From contig JAZSRU010000093.1 in NCBI GenBank assembly GCA_045538635.1, positions 6,143 through 70,142 on the forward strand: a stretch of 64,000 nt of DNA, in the 5' to 3' direction. This DNA comes from RGIG5270 sp045538635. Lineage in GTDB: Bacteria; Verrucomicrobiota; Lentisphaeria; Victivallales; Victivallaceae. Made by a program: the position numbers and the translations under genes. The notes under the pieces are model-generated. The model had not been told where the DNA came from. It ran no database searches and saw only the letters and a program-made list of their open reading frames with translations. Shown here piece after piece: positions 42,601-52,100 of the stretch. Position 1 is the first letter of the stretch. Every line of letters begins with the position of its first letter.

Positions 42601-43425
42601 ATGATACATCCGACAGCAGTAGTTTCACCGGAAGCCAAAATCGGCAGAAATGTTGAAATAGGTCCATACGCCGTAATTGAAGACAATGTCACGATCGGTG
42701 ACGGAGTTTTCATCGAAAGCCATGTCAAAATCTGCCGTTACACTACTGTCGGTGACAACTCAAGATTTTATATGGGTTCTCTTGTCGGCGAAGAGCCGCA
42801 GGATCACCGCATGGTTCCGGGCATTAAATCTTATACGGAAATAGGTGCTAATGTCATTCTGCGCGAATATGTTACAGTTCACCGCTCCCCATTTGAAAAC
42901 GGTTTGACTTCAATCGGTGACGGCACTCTGCTGATGGCATTTGTCCATGTCGGACATGATGCCAGAATCGGCAAAAATGTCACTTGTGCCAATCATACTG
43001 CTATTTCGGGTCATGTACAGATTGGCGACGGCGCAGTTCTGTCCGGCTACATCATGGTGCATCAATTCTGCCGCATCGGTGAATTGGCAATGATTTCTCC
43101 CGGCTTGAAAGTGCGTCAGGATGCACCGCCATTCACGCTGATCTCCGAAAAAGGCTGCGTTTACGGTCCCAATGTCGTCGGGCTGCGCCGTGCCGGCATG
43201 AGTGCGGATGAGCGTTCCGCCATCAAAAAGACCATTAAAATCTTCTTTTTCAAAGGTTTGAATGTCAGCAATGCAGAAAAAGAGATGCAGTCTGCTGATT
43301 TCAAAAATCAATATACCGACCATTTTTGTAAATTCATGACCTCCAATGAACGCGGAATTCTGCCTCCGGATCCGGAAATGCTCGCCATCGGCACACGCGT
43401 TCACATGGAAGATGATGAAAATTGA
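42601..43425 (+). CDS. lpxA: UDP-N-acetylglucosamine acyltransferase
   Basis: First step of lipid A synthesis. 274 residues. Left-handed beta-helix of hexapeptide repeats (IHPTAVVSPEAKIG, VEIGPYAVIEDNVTIG, VFIESHVKIC). Signature segments are GSLVGEEPQDHR, the acyl-site EYVTVHRSP and catalytic His in AFVHVGHDARIGKN, then GGYI-like HQFCRIGELAMI. The C-terminal helical domain includes VVGLRRAGMSADERSAIK. The usual 'NRGT' appears as HRSP, a slight change in the active-site neighbourhood. Its presence supports an LPS-bearing outer membrane. Start ATG 8 bases after the pyrH stop. Confidence 0.93.
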   Translation: MIHPTAVVSPEAKIGRNVEIGPYAVIEDNVTIGDGVFIESHVKICRYTTVGDNSRFYMGSLVGEEPQDHRMVPGIKSYTEIGANVILREYVTVHRSPFENGLTSIGDGTLLMAFVHVGHDARIGKNVTCANHTAISGHVQIGDGAVLSGYIMVHQFCRIGELAMISPGLKVRQDAPPFTLISEKGCVYGPNVVGLRRAGMSADERSAIKKTIKIFFFKGLNVSNAEKEMQSADFKNQYTDHFCKFMTSNERGILPPDPEMLAIGTRVHMEDDEN

Positions 43426-43447
43426 TGCACAACGAAAGGAATTCAGC

Positions 43448-43972
43448 ATGAAAAATCTGTTGTTTCTGGTGATTATGGCGGCAATCTGCATGTCAGGATG
43501 TGTCAGGACTTATACCGGCAATATTACAAAATTTCCGGAACGCACCTCTTTTGAACCGATTCCCAATGCACGGCTTAAACTTGATGTCGTCGGCAAAAGA
43601 CAGCTGGTTTCCGGAGTGGATGACAGCATTACTCTGCGACTGACCAATATCGGCAGCAATCATGTACGCATTGAAGAATGGATCATGAAAGAAGTTGATA
43701 ACTTCATAGTTTATTACCAGCCGTGGAAACCCGGCACAACAGAACCGGATCCAACCGCATGGGAAGCGATCCTGCCGGTAGTGCTTGACCGTCCGAAACG
43801 CTTTCCGCTGGATATGTCCCCGCGAGTAAATGTACTTGTCCGTTTCGGCTTGCCGTTCCTTGACGGCTTGAAGGTGACTCCGGGCAAAGAGCGGCGTTTT
43901 TTCCTGCGTGCGGCATTGAGTCTGCGCAGTGTCAAAGCTGAATCTGATGTATTTGCAATTTCCGTACTGTAA
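43448..43972 (+). CDS. Lipoprotein of unknown function
   Basis: 174 residues. The start is the ATG at 43448, with AAAGGA 8 bases upstream; the open frame before it overlaps lpxA. A signal peptide with lipobox MSGC near residue 17 predicts lipid anchoring. The mature part has immunoglobulin-like strands (RQLVSGVDDSITLRLTNIG, IGSNHVRIEEWI), a Pro-rich middle, then a second strand group ending DVFAISVL. No family recognised. It follows lpxA by 22 bases and precedes the isochorismatase-like gene by 14, so it is part of the same run. Confidence 0.7.
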   Translation: MKNLLFLVIMAAICMSGCVRTYTGNITKFPERTSFEPIPNARLKLDVVGKRQLVSGVDDSITLRLTNIGSNHVRIEEWIMKEVDNFIVYYQPWKPGTTEPDPTAWEAILPVVLDRPKRFPLDMSPRVNVLVRFGLPFLDGLKVTPGKERRFFLRAALSLRSVKAESDVFAISVL

Positions 43973-43986
43973 AAAAGGAGTATTTT

Positions 43987-44532
43987 ATGTTTTTTGAAAC
44001 CGAAAATTCACTGCTCGTGATCGTTGATGTCCAGCAGAAATTGATGAATGTAATGAGTAATTCTGAAGCATGCGCCGCCAAAGTCCGCCTGCTCGCCAAT
44101 GCATTGACTCTGATGCAAGTTCCAGTCATTGCTACTGAACAATATCCCAAAGGTCTGGGGCCGACAATTGATTCTGTCCGTGAAGTTCTCGCCCCCGATA
44201 CACCATTTATTGAAAAATCATCTTTCTCATGCTGCGGTGCAGATGAATTCAATCAGAAAATACTCGATGCCGGACGCAAAAACATTATTATTTGCGGTGT
44301 CGAAAGCCATGTTTGCGTTCTTCAGACCGCCATTGCCCTCAAGGAAAAAGGTTACAATGTGCCCCTTGCCGCGGATGCCGCAAGCTCACGCAATGAAAAT
44401 GACAAAATGACCGCACTTGCTTTCATGCGTCATAACGATATCCAGGTTCTGAGTACTGAATCCATCATTTTCGCATTGCTCAAAGATTCAAAACATCCTG
44501 CTTTCAAAGCAGTAAGTGCATTATTGAAATGA
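43987..44532 (+). CDS. Isochorismatase-family cysteine hydrolase
   Basis: 181 residues. Catalytic triad of the family: Asp in LLVIVDVQQKLMN (about residue 14), Lys in IEKSSFSC and Cys in CGVESHVCVLQTAIAL (about 108). The cis-peptide GVESHVC is typical. Members act on isochorismate, nicotinamide, peroxyureidoacrylate and others; nothing in the context selects one. AAGGAG 7 bases upstream of ATG. galK follows 9 bases after the stop. Confidence 0.88.
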   Translation: MFFETENSLLVIVDVQQKLMNVMSNSEACAAKVRLLANALTLMQVPVIATEQYPKGLGPTIDSVREVLAPDTPFIEKSSFSCCGADEFNQKILDAGRKNIIICGVESHVCVLQTAIALKEKGYNVPLAADAASSRNENDKMTALAFMRHNDIQVLSTESIIFALLKDSKHPAFKAVSALLK

Positions 44533-44541
44533 GGTCGGCAA

Positions 44542-45711
44542 ATGGATAATGAACAAGATTTTCTGCTGCAGTTTGAACATTTTTTCAACAAAAAAGCAGC
44601 CGTCCTCGCCAAAGCTCCCGGCAGACTGGAAATCCTCGGAAATCATACGGACTACAATGAAGGCTTCGTCCTGAGCTGTGCCGTCGGATTCGGAGTCACC
44701 ATCGCCATCGCAGAAAACGGTCTTGGTCACTGCCGCGTCCGCAATCCCGAATTTGCCCCCGGTATTGAACGCACCATTGACCCTCTGAATATCGGCGAAG
44801 CTGTCCCCGGCGACTGGGTAAATTATATCCGTGGTGTAATTGCTGAACTTGCCAAACGCAATATCCGGATCAAACCGTTTGATGCTCTGGTCAAAAGCGA
44901 CCTGCCTGTTGCCTCCGGCATGAGCAGTTCGGCGGCGCTGGAAACAGGTTTCTGTTTCGCATTCAAAGAACTTTTCAATATCGAACTTGCCAATGAAGAA
45001 TGGGCGCGCATTGGTCAGGCTGTTGAAAATATTTATCTCGGCTTGAAAACCGGACTGCTGGATCAGTTCAGCTCTATTTTCGGCCGGAAAAATGCCCTCA
45101 TTCTGTCAGATTTCCGCACAGTTGAAGTTCTGCGTACTGTTTCACTGCCCGAAGGCTATGTCCTCGTTGTGGCAAACTCCATGATCAAACACAACCTGGT
45201 CGATTCAGAATACAACAGCCGCCGCGCCGAATGTGAAGGAGCCGCCGCCAAAATAAAAGCAGAACACAGCGGCATAAAAACCCTCCGCGATGTATCTCCC
45301 GAACTGCTTGAAACCTGCAAAGATAAACTCGAAATCCTCGAATACAAACGGGCAAAACATGTCGTCGGAGAATGTGACAGAGTAAAAAAAGCAGTTGCCG
45401 CCTTGGAAACCGGCGATATCAAAAGTTTCGGAAAACTACTGTTTGAATCACATGAGTCCAGCAAAAACAATTTTGAAAACAGTACCATTGAACTGGATTA
45501 TCTCGTCGAACTTGCCAATTCAATTCCGGGCTGTCTGGGCGCGCGTCTTTCCGGCGGCGGCTTCGGCGGCATAACCATACATCTCGTCAATGCCGCAGAT
45601 CAGCAGTCATACATGAATGCGCTCCGTGAAGCATATAAACTCCGTACCAATGTCGAACCTCAGATCCTCGCCTGCGAAATCGGTCAGGGCGCGCGTTCTG
45701 TCAAACTTTGA
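44542..45711 (+). CDS. galK: Galactokinase
   Basis: GHMP kinase of the Leloir pathway, makes galactose-1-phosphate. 389 residues. Signature KAPGRLEILGNHTDYNEG (the family 'GRV/LxxIGEHTDY' region with N in place of E), ATP loop VASGMSSSAALE, and C-terminal ARLSGGGFGG. The Asp/Glu sugar-binding loop is present. No galT or galE is adjacent. It overlaps the next gene's region by 4 bases before that gene's real start. Substrate could also be another hexose, given the HTD motif with N. Confidence 0.85.
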   Translation: MDNEQDFLLQFEHFFNKKAAVLAKAPGRLEILGNHTDYNEGFVLSCAVGFGVTIAIAENGLGHCRVRNPEFAPGIERTIDPLNIGEAVPGDWVNYIRGVIAELAKRNIRIKPFDALVKSDLPVASGMSSSAALETGFCFAFKELFNIELANEEWARIGQAVENIYLGLKTGLLDQFSSIFGRKNALILSDFRTVEVLRTVSLPEGYVLVVANSMIKHNLVDSEYNSRRAECEGAAAKIKAEHSGIKTLRDVSPELLETCKDKLEILEYKRAKHVVGECDRVKKAVAALETGDIKSFGKLLFESHESSKNNFENSTIELDYLVELANSIPGCLGARLSGGGFGGITIHLVNAADQQSYMNALREAYKLRTNVEPQILACEIGQGARSVKL

Positions 45712-45722
45712 GGCAAAAATCT

Positions 45723-46082
45723 ATGAAAAAATCTATTATCTGTAAATTTTTTATCCTTTTGACAGCTTTGTTCATGCTCTGCGGATGCTCATTCAAAGAA
45801 ATCAACCGCAACCTTGAAAATTCCGGCAAACTGCGCGTCGGAATGACCAAAGAACAAGTCCTCGATATCATGGGCGAACCTCTGCGTGATGTCCATTTTC
45901 ATGAAGAAAATGTCTGGTATTATTTTGTCCGCATCAACTGGTATGACTGTCTTTATACCCGCGACGAATGTATGCCGCTTGTCTTTGTCAACGACAAACT
46001 TGCCGGCTGGGGCAATGAGTACAAGGCAAGACTCGACAAGATTGCGCCCGCCAAACCTTTCACACCGCCCGTACAGAAATAA
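45723..46082 (+). CDS. SmpA/OmlA-like small lipoprotein
   Basis: 119 residues from the ATG at 45723, with GAGG 9 bases upstream. Signal peptide with lipobox LCGC at about residue 20. The mature part has the SmpA/OmlA (BamE-like) pattern LRVGMTKEQVLDIMGEPLRD followed by VWYYFVRINWYD and a strand pair. BamE is a component of the outer-membrane protein assembly machine, but the similarity covers mainly the GMTKEQV motif, so a direct BamE role is only suggested. It precedes murJ by 9 bases. Confidence 0.75.
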   Translation: MKKSIICKFFILLTALFMLCGCSFKEINRNLENSGKLRVGMTKEQVLDIMGEPLRDVHFHEENVWYYFVRINWYDCLYTRDECMPLVFVNDKLAGWGNEYKARLDKIAPAKPFTPPVQK

Positions 46083-46091
46083 CGCTGTATC

Positions 46092-47666
46092 ATGTCTGCT
46101 CCGCCGCGTATCAATCTGCTGAAAAGTTCCCTGTGGATGTCAGCTGCCACTCTGCTCAGCCGCATCCTCGGTCTGGTGCGTACTGTTCTGGAAGCGGCGG
46201 TTCTCGGCGGAGGAGCAGTTGCCAGTCAATGGGGGTTTGCGATCATATTTCCGAATATCTTCCGCAGAATTCTGGGCGAAGGTGCATTGGGAACGGCACT
46301 TATCCCGCTCATCAGCAATGCTGAAACAGAGGAAGAACGCGCTGCTGTCCGCCGGAAGCTGGGAATTGTATTCACCGTTCTCGGGGCAATATTGATAATC
46401 ATTATTATTTTAACGACTCTTTTTGCATTACTTTTCGGAGATATGTTTGAAAAAGAGTACATCCGCAATGCGTTCAAACTGATTCCTTATCTGATGCCTT
46501 ACGCATTTTTCATCTGTCTGATCGGTATCGGCGGGGCATGTTTAAGTACCAGAAGGATATTTTTCCTACCCGCACTGGCAGGATTGCTGCTAAATATTTT
46601 CATCATTTCAACTCTCGGATATTTTTATTACCATCAAATGTCTGATATGCAGTTTGTACTCCGCAAACTCTCTCTGTCGGTAATAATTTCCGGCATCATC
46701 CAGCTGTTTTTCATTGGTATTCTGATGAAAAAACATGGAATATTTCCTGAATTTCATCTTCTGAATTTCAAAACACACAAAAATATCCTGCATGAATTAT
46801 GGTCACTCGCACTACCCGGATTGATTGCAGGCGGAGCATTACAGTTGAGCCTCTTGATCGACAAAGGGATCGCCATGTTTATCGGAGCGGATGCGCTGCC
46901 ATCGCTGAGTTATTCTGAAAGAATCGTGTATTTGCCGGTAGGAGTTTTTGCTCTCTCCATCGGGTCGGTGCTGATGGCGGATATGTCGCGGGCGGCAGCG
47001 GCAGGCAGAACAGATGAATTGATAGAAGATTTACAGTTCAGCCTGCGTCATGTTATTTTCTGCTGTATTCCAATGAGTATTTTTGTGGTATTTTTCCGCA
47101 CAGAAATAATTGAAGCACTTTTTTTACGCGGCAAATTCTCCATGCACGATATGGATGAAACCGCATGGGCGATGCTTTTCTACTGTACCGGCATCCCGTT
47201 TTTCTGCTCTCTCAAGGTGATAACTCCGGCATTTTTCGCCCGCAAAGACATGAAAACGCCGATGAAAATATCCATTCTTGCCAATATTCTGAACCTGGTG
47301 CTGAATCTGCTCCTGATGTATCCATTGAAACAAGGCGGCTTGGCATTGGCTACCGTTCTTGCGAGCGTCTTCAACAATACAATTCTGCTCTTCATCCTGC
47401 ACCGGAGCAACCTCAAACTTAACTGGAAAGAGCTGATTTTCTCTCTTTTAAAAAGTTTTGCCGCCTGTGTCCCTGCCGTTCTCATATCATTGAGTGCAAT
47501 TCCTCTGCTGATGAAAATTGCCAAGTTCAACGGCGGAAGATTTATTTCCATTATGATACTGCTGATGATTTTCGGAATATCATATTTCGCCGGAAGTTTT
47601 CTGGTCCGCTCCAATGAACTTAAAGAATTTGTCAACATTCTCAAACGACGGAGAAGCAGAAATTGA
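46092..47666 (+). CDS. murJ: Lipid II flippase MurJ
   Basis: Moves lipid II across the inner membrane. 524 residues with about 14 membrane segments, MviN family. Signatures: SSLWMSAATLLSRILGLVR, FAIIFPNIFRRILGEGALGTALIP, and later LPGLIAGGALQLSLLIDKG and RIVYLPVGVFALSIGSVLMADMS. The charged central-cavity residues (R in SRILGLVR, E in GEGALG) are kept. It overlaps ttcA by 4 bases. Confidence 0.95.
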   Translation: MSAPPRINLLKSSLWMSAATLLSRILGLVRTVLEAAVLGGGAVASQWGFAIIFPNIFRRILGEGALGTALIPLISNAETEEERAAVRRKLGIVFTVLGAILIIIIILTTLFALLFGDMFEKEYIRNAFKLIPYLMPYAFFICLIGIGGACLSTRRIFFLPALAGLLLNIFIISTLGYFYYHQMSDMQFVLRKLSLSVIISGIIQLFFIGILMKKHGIFPEFHLLNFKTHKNILHELWSLALPGLIAGGALQLSLLIDKGIAMFIGADALPSLSYSERIVYLPVGVFALSIGSVLMADMSRAAAAGRTDELIEDLQFSLRHVIFCCIPMSIFVVFFRTEIIEALFLRGKFSMHDMDETAWAMLFYCTGIPFFCSLKVITPAFFARKDMKTPMKISILANILNLVLNLLLMYPLKQGGLALATVLASVFNNTILLFILHRSNLKLNWKELIFSLLKSFAACVPAVLISLSAIPLLMKIAKFNGGRFISIMILLMIFGISYFAGSFLVRSNELKEFVNILKRRRSRN

Positions 47667-48415
47667 ATATACCACGCGACATCATGCGCAAAGCAGGCGA
47701 AGCGGTCGTAAATTACCGTATGACCGAAGCCAATGACCGTATATTCATCGGACTTTCAGGCGGCAAAGACAGTTTTGTGCTTGCCCATGTCCTTTATGAA
47801 CTGCAAAAAAAAGCGCCGGTGCCGTTTGAACTTGTCTGCGGCACATTTGATCCCGGTTTTCCGGATTTCGGCATAGATACCATACGCAATTATGCTGAAT
47901 CTCAAAACTGGGAATTTCATACCGTCAAACTTGATATCGCGCCGCTTGTTGCGGAAAAAAACTTTTCCGACAGCCCATGCGCACTGTGTTCCAGACTGCG
48001 CCGGGGGCATTTGTACACGCTTATGGACAAATTGAAATGCAATAAACTCGCACTCGGCCATCATGCTGATGATGCGATCATATCGTTTATGATGTCGTAT
48101 TTCCGCGGGCACGGCATATCCACAATGGGGCCGAATGTTCCGGCTCTCAATGATAAACGGCTCATACGCCCGCTGATACTCGTTCCGGAAAAGAGTATTG
48201 CAGACTTTGCTGAAACAGTACAATTTCCGATTTGCGGCAAATGTCAATACAAATCAATGCTCGACAGCAGCGGTGACCGTGTTTTTTTCCGCAAAATCCT
48301 CTCTGATATAGAAAAACGCATCCCGGATTTCCGCTCTCTTGCATTGAAATCCATGGCAAAAATAGAGCCTGATTACCTTTTTGACAAAAATTTTCTTGAT
48401 TTTTTTAAAAAATGA
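47663..48415 (+). CDS. ttcA: TtcA-family tRNA 2-thiocytidine biosynthesis enzyme
   Basis: 250 residues. PP-loop FIGLSGGKDSFVLAHVL and the two CxxC motifs, CALCSRLRRG and CGKCQYK, that bind the [4Fe-4S] cluster; LGHHADDAIISFMMSYFRG is typical of the TtcA/TtuA group. It thiolates cytidine 32 in certain tRNAs. The start is a TTG at 47663, with GGAG 9 bases upstream, overlapping the murJ stop; a later ATG is less supported. A tRNA-Asp gene follows. The C-terminal RIPDFRSLALKSMAKI fits the family. Confidence 0.87.
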   Translation: MNIPRDIMRKAGEAVVNYRMTEANDRIFIGLSGGKDSFVLAHVLYELQKKAPVPFELVCGTFDPGFPDFGIDTIRNYAESQNWEFHTVKLDIAPLVAEKNFSDSPCALCSRLRRGHLYTLMDKLKCNKLALGHHADDAIISFMMSYFRGHGISTMGPNVPALNDKRLIRPLILVPEKSIADFAETVQFPICGKCQYKSMLDSSGDRVFFRKILSDIEKRIPDFRSLALKSMAKIEPDYLFDKNFLDFFKK

Positions 48416-48416
48416 T

Positions 48417-48444
48417 TTGATTTTTTTAAAAGTATTGTTATATT
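48417..48444 (+). promoter_or_regulatory. Promoter of tRNA-Asp
   Basis: TTGATT (48417-48422), 16-base spacer, TATATT (48439-48444), about 45 bases before the tRNA. Between them is a short CTGCG-TTA-CGCAG hairpin (48462-48474). Confidence 0.6.
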
Positions 48445-48487
48445 AAAGGGTATTAACAAAACTGCGTTACGCAGCAATGCAAAACGC

Positions 48488-48564
48488 GGGGGAGTAGCTC
48501 AATTGGTTAGAGTACCACCCTGTCACGGTGGATGTTGCGGGTTCGAGTCCCGTCTCTCTCGCCA
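48488..48564 (+). tRNA. tRNA-Asp (anticodon GTC), CCA encoded
   Basis: 77 bases fold as a cloverleaf: acceptor GGGGGAG with CTCTCTC (two G-U pairs), D arm GCTC/GAGT, anticodon stem CCACC/GGTGG with loop CTGTCAC (anticodon GTC), five-base variable region and T arm GCGGG/CCCGT with TTCGAGT. The 3' CCA is encoded. A T-rich tract follows directly and could terminate transcription. Confidence 0.95.
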
Positions 48565-48638
48565 TTTTTTTTGCCATGATTCCGGTATCGAACAATATTT
48601 TAAAATTCTCCAATGCAATCTGCCAATCGTATAAATCT

Positions 48639-49052
48639 ATGAATATAAAAAACTTACTGACCCCGATCCTGTTGTTCTGGCTGCTGATTTTTTCATCAGG
48701 ATGCATGTTTGAGGGCTTTTCGCAATTGCCGGAAATAAATTTCATTGGCAGAAACAAAGAAGAAGTGGTCAGAATTTTTTCTTCCAATCCACACAAAGCA
48801 TGGGGAACGCGTATCAATATCTGTACTCCTTTGAAAAATACTCCGCCGTATGATTGTTATAACAACAGATATTTTAAAACTGCAGCTGAAGCCCTTGCAG
48901 ATGAAGAAGTTAAAAAAGCTCCTGCATTGAGCGGATATCGAACTCCGCGCCGCTTTTCCATGCCGGAGGCACGCGATTATTATATAGTATTTTTTGATAA
49001 AAATGGCAAAGTCATTTCACAGAAAACATTCATTATGCAGGATGGCATGTAA
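48639..49052 (+). CDS. Small lipoprotein of unknown function
   Basis: 137 residues from the ATG at 48639; the longer frame runs back through the tRNA and is not coding. Signal peptide with lipobox SSGC at about residue 21, so membrane-anchored. The mature part contains FIGRNKEEVVRIFSSNP, somewhat like the SmpA motif of the lipoprotein at 45723, followed by RYFKTAAEALADEEV. No clear ribosome site is visible. It converges on the giant repeat protein gene. Confidence 0.55.
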   Translation: MNIKNLLTPILLFWLLIFSSGCMFEGFSQLPEINFIGRNKEEVVRIFSSNPHKAWGTRINICTPLKNTPPYDCYNNRYFKTAAEALADEEVKKAPALSGYRTPRRFSMPEARDYYIVFFDKNGKVISQKTFIMQDGM

Positions 49053-49105
49053 AATTTCATTGCTTCCCCGCAAAAAACATATCAGAAAAAGACTGTATAT
49101 ATTTT

Positions 49106-49143
49106 GCCGGCAAATTGAAAAGCAAAACTTTCAATTTACCGGC
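49106..49143. terminator. Terminator-like hairpin between convergent genes
   Basis: GCCGG-C-AAATTGAAA (49106-49120) pairs with TTTCAATTT-A-CCGGC (49129-49143), 8-base loop. T-runs on either side are short, so strength is uncertain, but it is placed to end both convergent transcripts. Confidence 0.5.
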
Positions 49144-49163
49144 TGGAATTTAATGTTTGATTC

Positions 49164-52100
49164 TTACAGTACTTCAGTTACAGCAAGAATCAGTTTATTT
49201 CCCTGTTCTTTGAGCTGATATCTGAAATCCTCGTATATACAACCGCCGCTGCCAAGATTAAAACTCTTATCATCGACATTCAGAACAACATTAGCATAAT
49301 TGTCCTCCAAATTAACAATATCGCTCCATTGCTGACTTGATTTTTTGGTTGCAAGAGTGAAATTGCCGCTCATACCATAATCAATATCGAGCCAGAGCCG
49401 CGCCCGTGTCATATCTTCAAATGCATTAACATCCCAGAGAGAATTTTTAGCCTGTGCCGCGTCATTGAGAATCAGATTTATACATTCAACATTTGACAAT
49501 GCACCGGTAAATTTTGAACCGGATTCAATATAAACAAAATCTTCATCTGCAGAACCGCCTGTATAAATATGGCCGGTAACCTTTGACTTGCCGCAAATAC
49601 GGATCTTATTATCTTGCAGATCAGTTGTATGAACTGCATATTTGTGTATTTCATTTTTACCGGTTACTTTAGCGGTAATTTTAGCGCTGTCAACAATCAA
49701 ATCACCTTCCGTAATTTCTACTGCACATGCATATTTTTTACCGGTCGCAGAAATATTCACTGAGCATACAGTATTCTCAAATTTATCAGCAGAAATGCCA
49801 TAAGCGGCTTCTGTTTTTGAAACAGCAGAAATACTTCCTGTCAAACGGTTGTTCAAACAGGTGTTTGCCGCATATATACTGCCATATTCCACATGCAGAC
49901 CATAAACTTTTTTTGATCCGGCAACCGAAATTTTACCAAGATTCAAGCCGGAATCGTCAAGTTCAAACTTACCATCTGATAATGAATCACTTACAGCCTT
50001 GATTCCATATGCATTGGAATTGCTGCTGTTAACTTTCAAAGTCATCTTGGACATATCATCAACAGCAAAATTCCCACCGGAATAAAATCCAATCGTTTCC
50101 CCTGTACCGGAAACAGTTACTTTGCCTGAAACTGTGTCTGCAGAAAAAGAATCCTGTGCTGAAATAAATGCAGTATGTGAACTTGCTGAAATATTTTTTG
50201 ATTTTGCGGTAATTTTTTTAGTTCCGGAAATATTTCCTACACTTACATCGCCGCCATTTACAGTATATATACCACAAGCATTGGCAATATCAGCAGTTGC
50301 AGAAATATTCCATGTCCCGGTAATATCATCCATTGAAACCGATGTCCCGTTATTGGAAATTCCAAATGCAGAAACTTTACTGTTTGCACCTGTTCCTTTA
50401 GCGGAAACATTCAACTTGGATGTAAATTTACCCTCAATATCAACAGAAATATCATCCCCGGGACCGAGCAGATTTGTTTCAGCACATATTGCTGCGGCAC
50501 TGGCATCTGCAGAAACAGCTTTAATCGTAATTGCTCCGGAATAATTGGCAAGTTTCATGCCTTCATCTGCGAGGTAAATACCGCAAATACCATATGCCTT
50601 GACAGATGTACCGCCGGTTGCATTGATTGAAATCGAGCCGGTATTTTTGCCGAGCATTTCAAAAGATGATGAAGCTGTGTCTTTTTTCATGCCGTAAACT
50701 TCAAGTTTGCCTGCTGCATCCTTTGCATTTATTTTTATCGAACCGGTAAATCCGTTTTTAATACTCAATTTGCTTCTTACCAGAATAGCAGCAGCTTTAC
50801 TTACTGCACCATATTTTGAGTTCGCAGTCAACTTGATATCAAATTTACCGGAAAATTTATTGACAGCAAGTTCATAACAACATATTCCGAATGCTTCAGC
50901 TTCCGCGAATGTACTCTTGGCAGAAATTGTGAATTTTTTTGATATTTCATCAGCAGTGAATTTATTGCTGACATAAATACCATTGGATTCAGTTTTATCA
51001 GCGGAATTTGCGGCAGAAATTGTAATATTCTGCAGGAAATATTTACCATTGACAACAAAATCTTTTTGGCTGTGATAGCCGAAAGCATTTCCGGCTTTAG
51101 CTGTAACTTTGAGAGTTTTAACTGCGTTATTTGCAGACAGGGATTGAATATCGGAACTCTTGATACCGTAAACATCACCCGCTGATTTACTGACAGTAAT
51201 GTTATTATCCAGCACAAGAGCCTCGCTCTTATCAGCCAGAACGGCATAATTTACGGCAGCATCTTTCAAAACAATATCTGCTTTTTCTGTAAACAAAGAA
51301 TTCTGTTTCAATGTTTCTGCTGCAGAAGTGATTTTCGTATTGAAAACTTCAGCTTTATCCGAAAGAGTATCTCTGAGTTTTATCCTGATATAAAGATCAT
51401 TTCCTTTTTCATAAAAACTGTATGAATAAAGGTCATCGTCAGGAATATTGAGAGATGACGGCAAAACTCCGAAAATCTCCTCCCAGGAATTTTTTCTGTT
51501 TTTGGTTACAAGTTTGAAATCGCCGCGCAAACCGAAATCTGACTTGATTCCGATTGAAGATACCTGATCCGCCGCCGCTGCGCTCCATACCGCTTTTTTC
51601 TTCTGCGAAGCATCATTTACTAAAAAAATCAGATTTTCAACATTCTTCAAACCACCGGTCAGTCTGGATCCGGATTCAATGCCGACATAATCTGTTCCGG
51701 TACCACCATCAATATAACCTGTCACTTTTGATTTACCAGCAATCTTGATAACGTTATCAGCTGCTCCGGCAACAACCGCATAAGCAATATCGACATTGCC
51801 TTTTTGCGTAGTTTTGGCAGTAATTTTTGCTGAATCCAAACTCAAATCACCGTTTTCAAACACAACAGCGCGGGCATTATCATAACCGCTTGCGGTAATC
51901 CCCGCAGCAAGCGTGATATCATTAAATGTATCAACGCTGATACCGTAAGCTGAACCTTTTTTAGACACTACAGAAATATTACCGGAAATTTCCTTATTCA
52001 AACAACTGTCAGCATCATAATTAACTGCAAGATCGATTTTCACTCCGTATGCGTCAGCAGAACCGTTTACTGTGATTTTGCCCACATTCAATCCGGCATC

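Noticed and set aside
48528..48638. Upstream extension of the lipoprotein gene at 48639
   Set aside because: It runs back through the tRNA-Asp; the signal peptide begins at 48639.
48467..48817. Minus-strand frame over the tRNA, containing ETGLEPATSTVTGW
   Set aside because: A well-known spurious translation of the reverse strand of a tRNA gene; not a protein.
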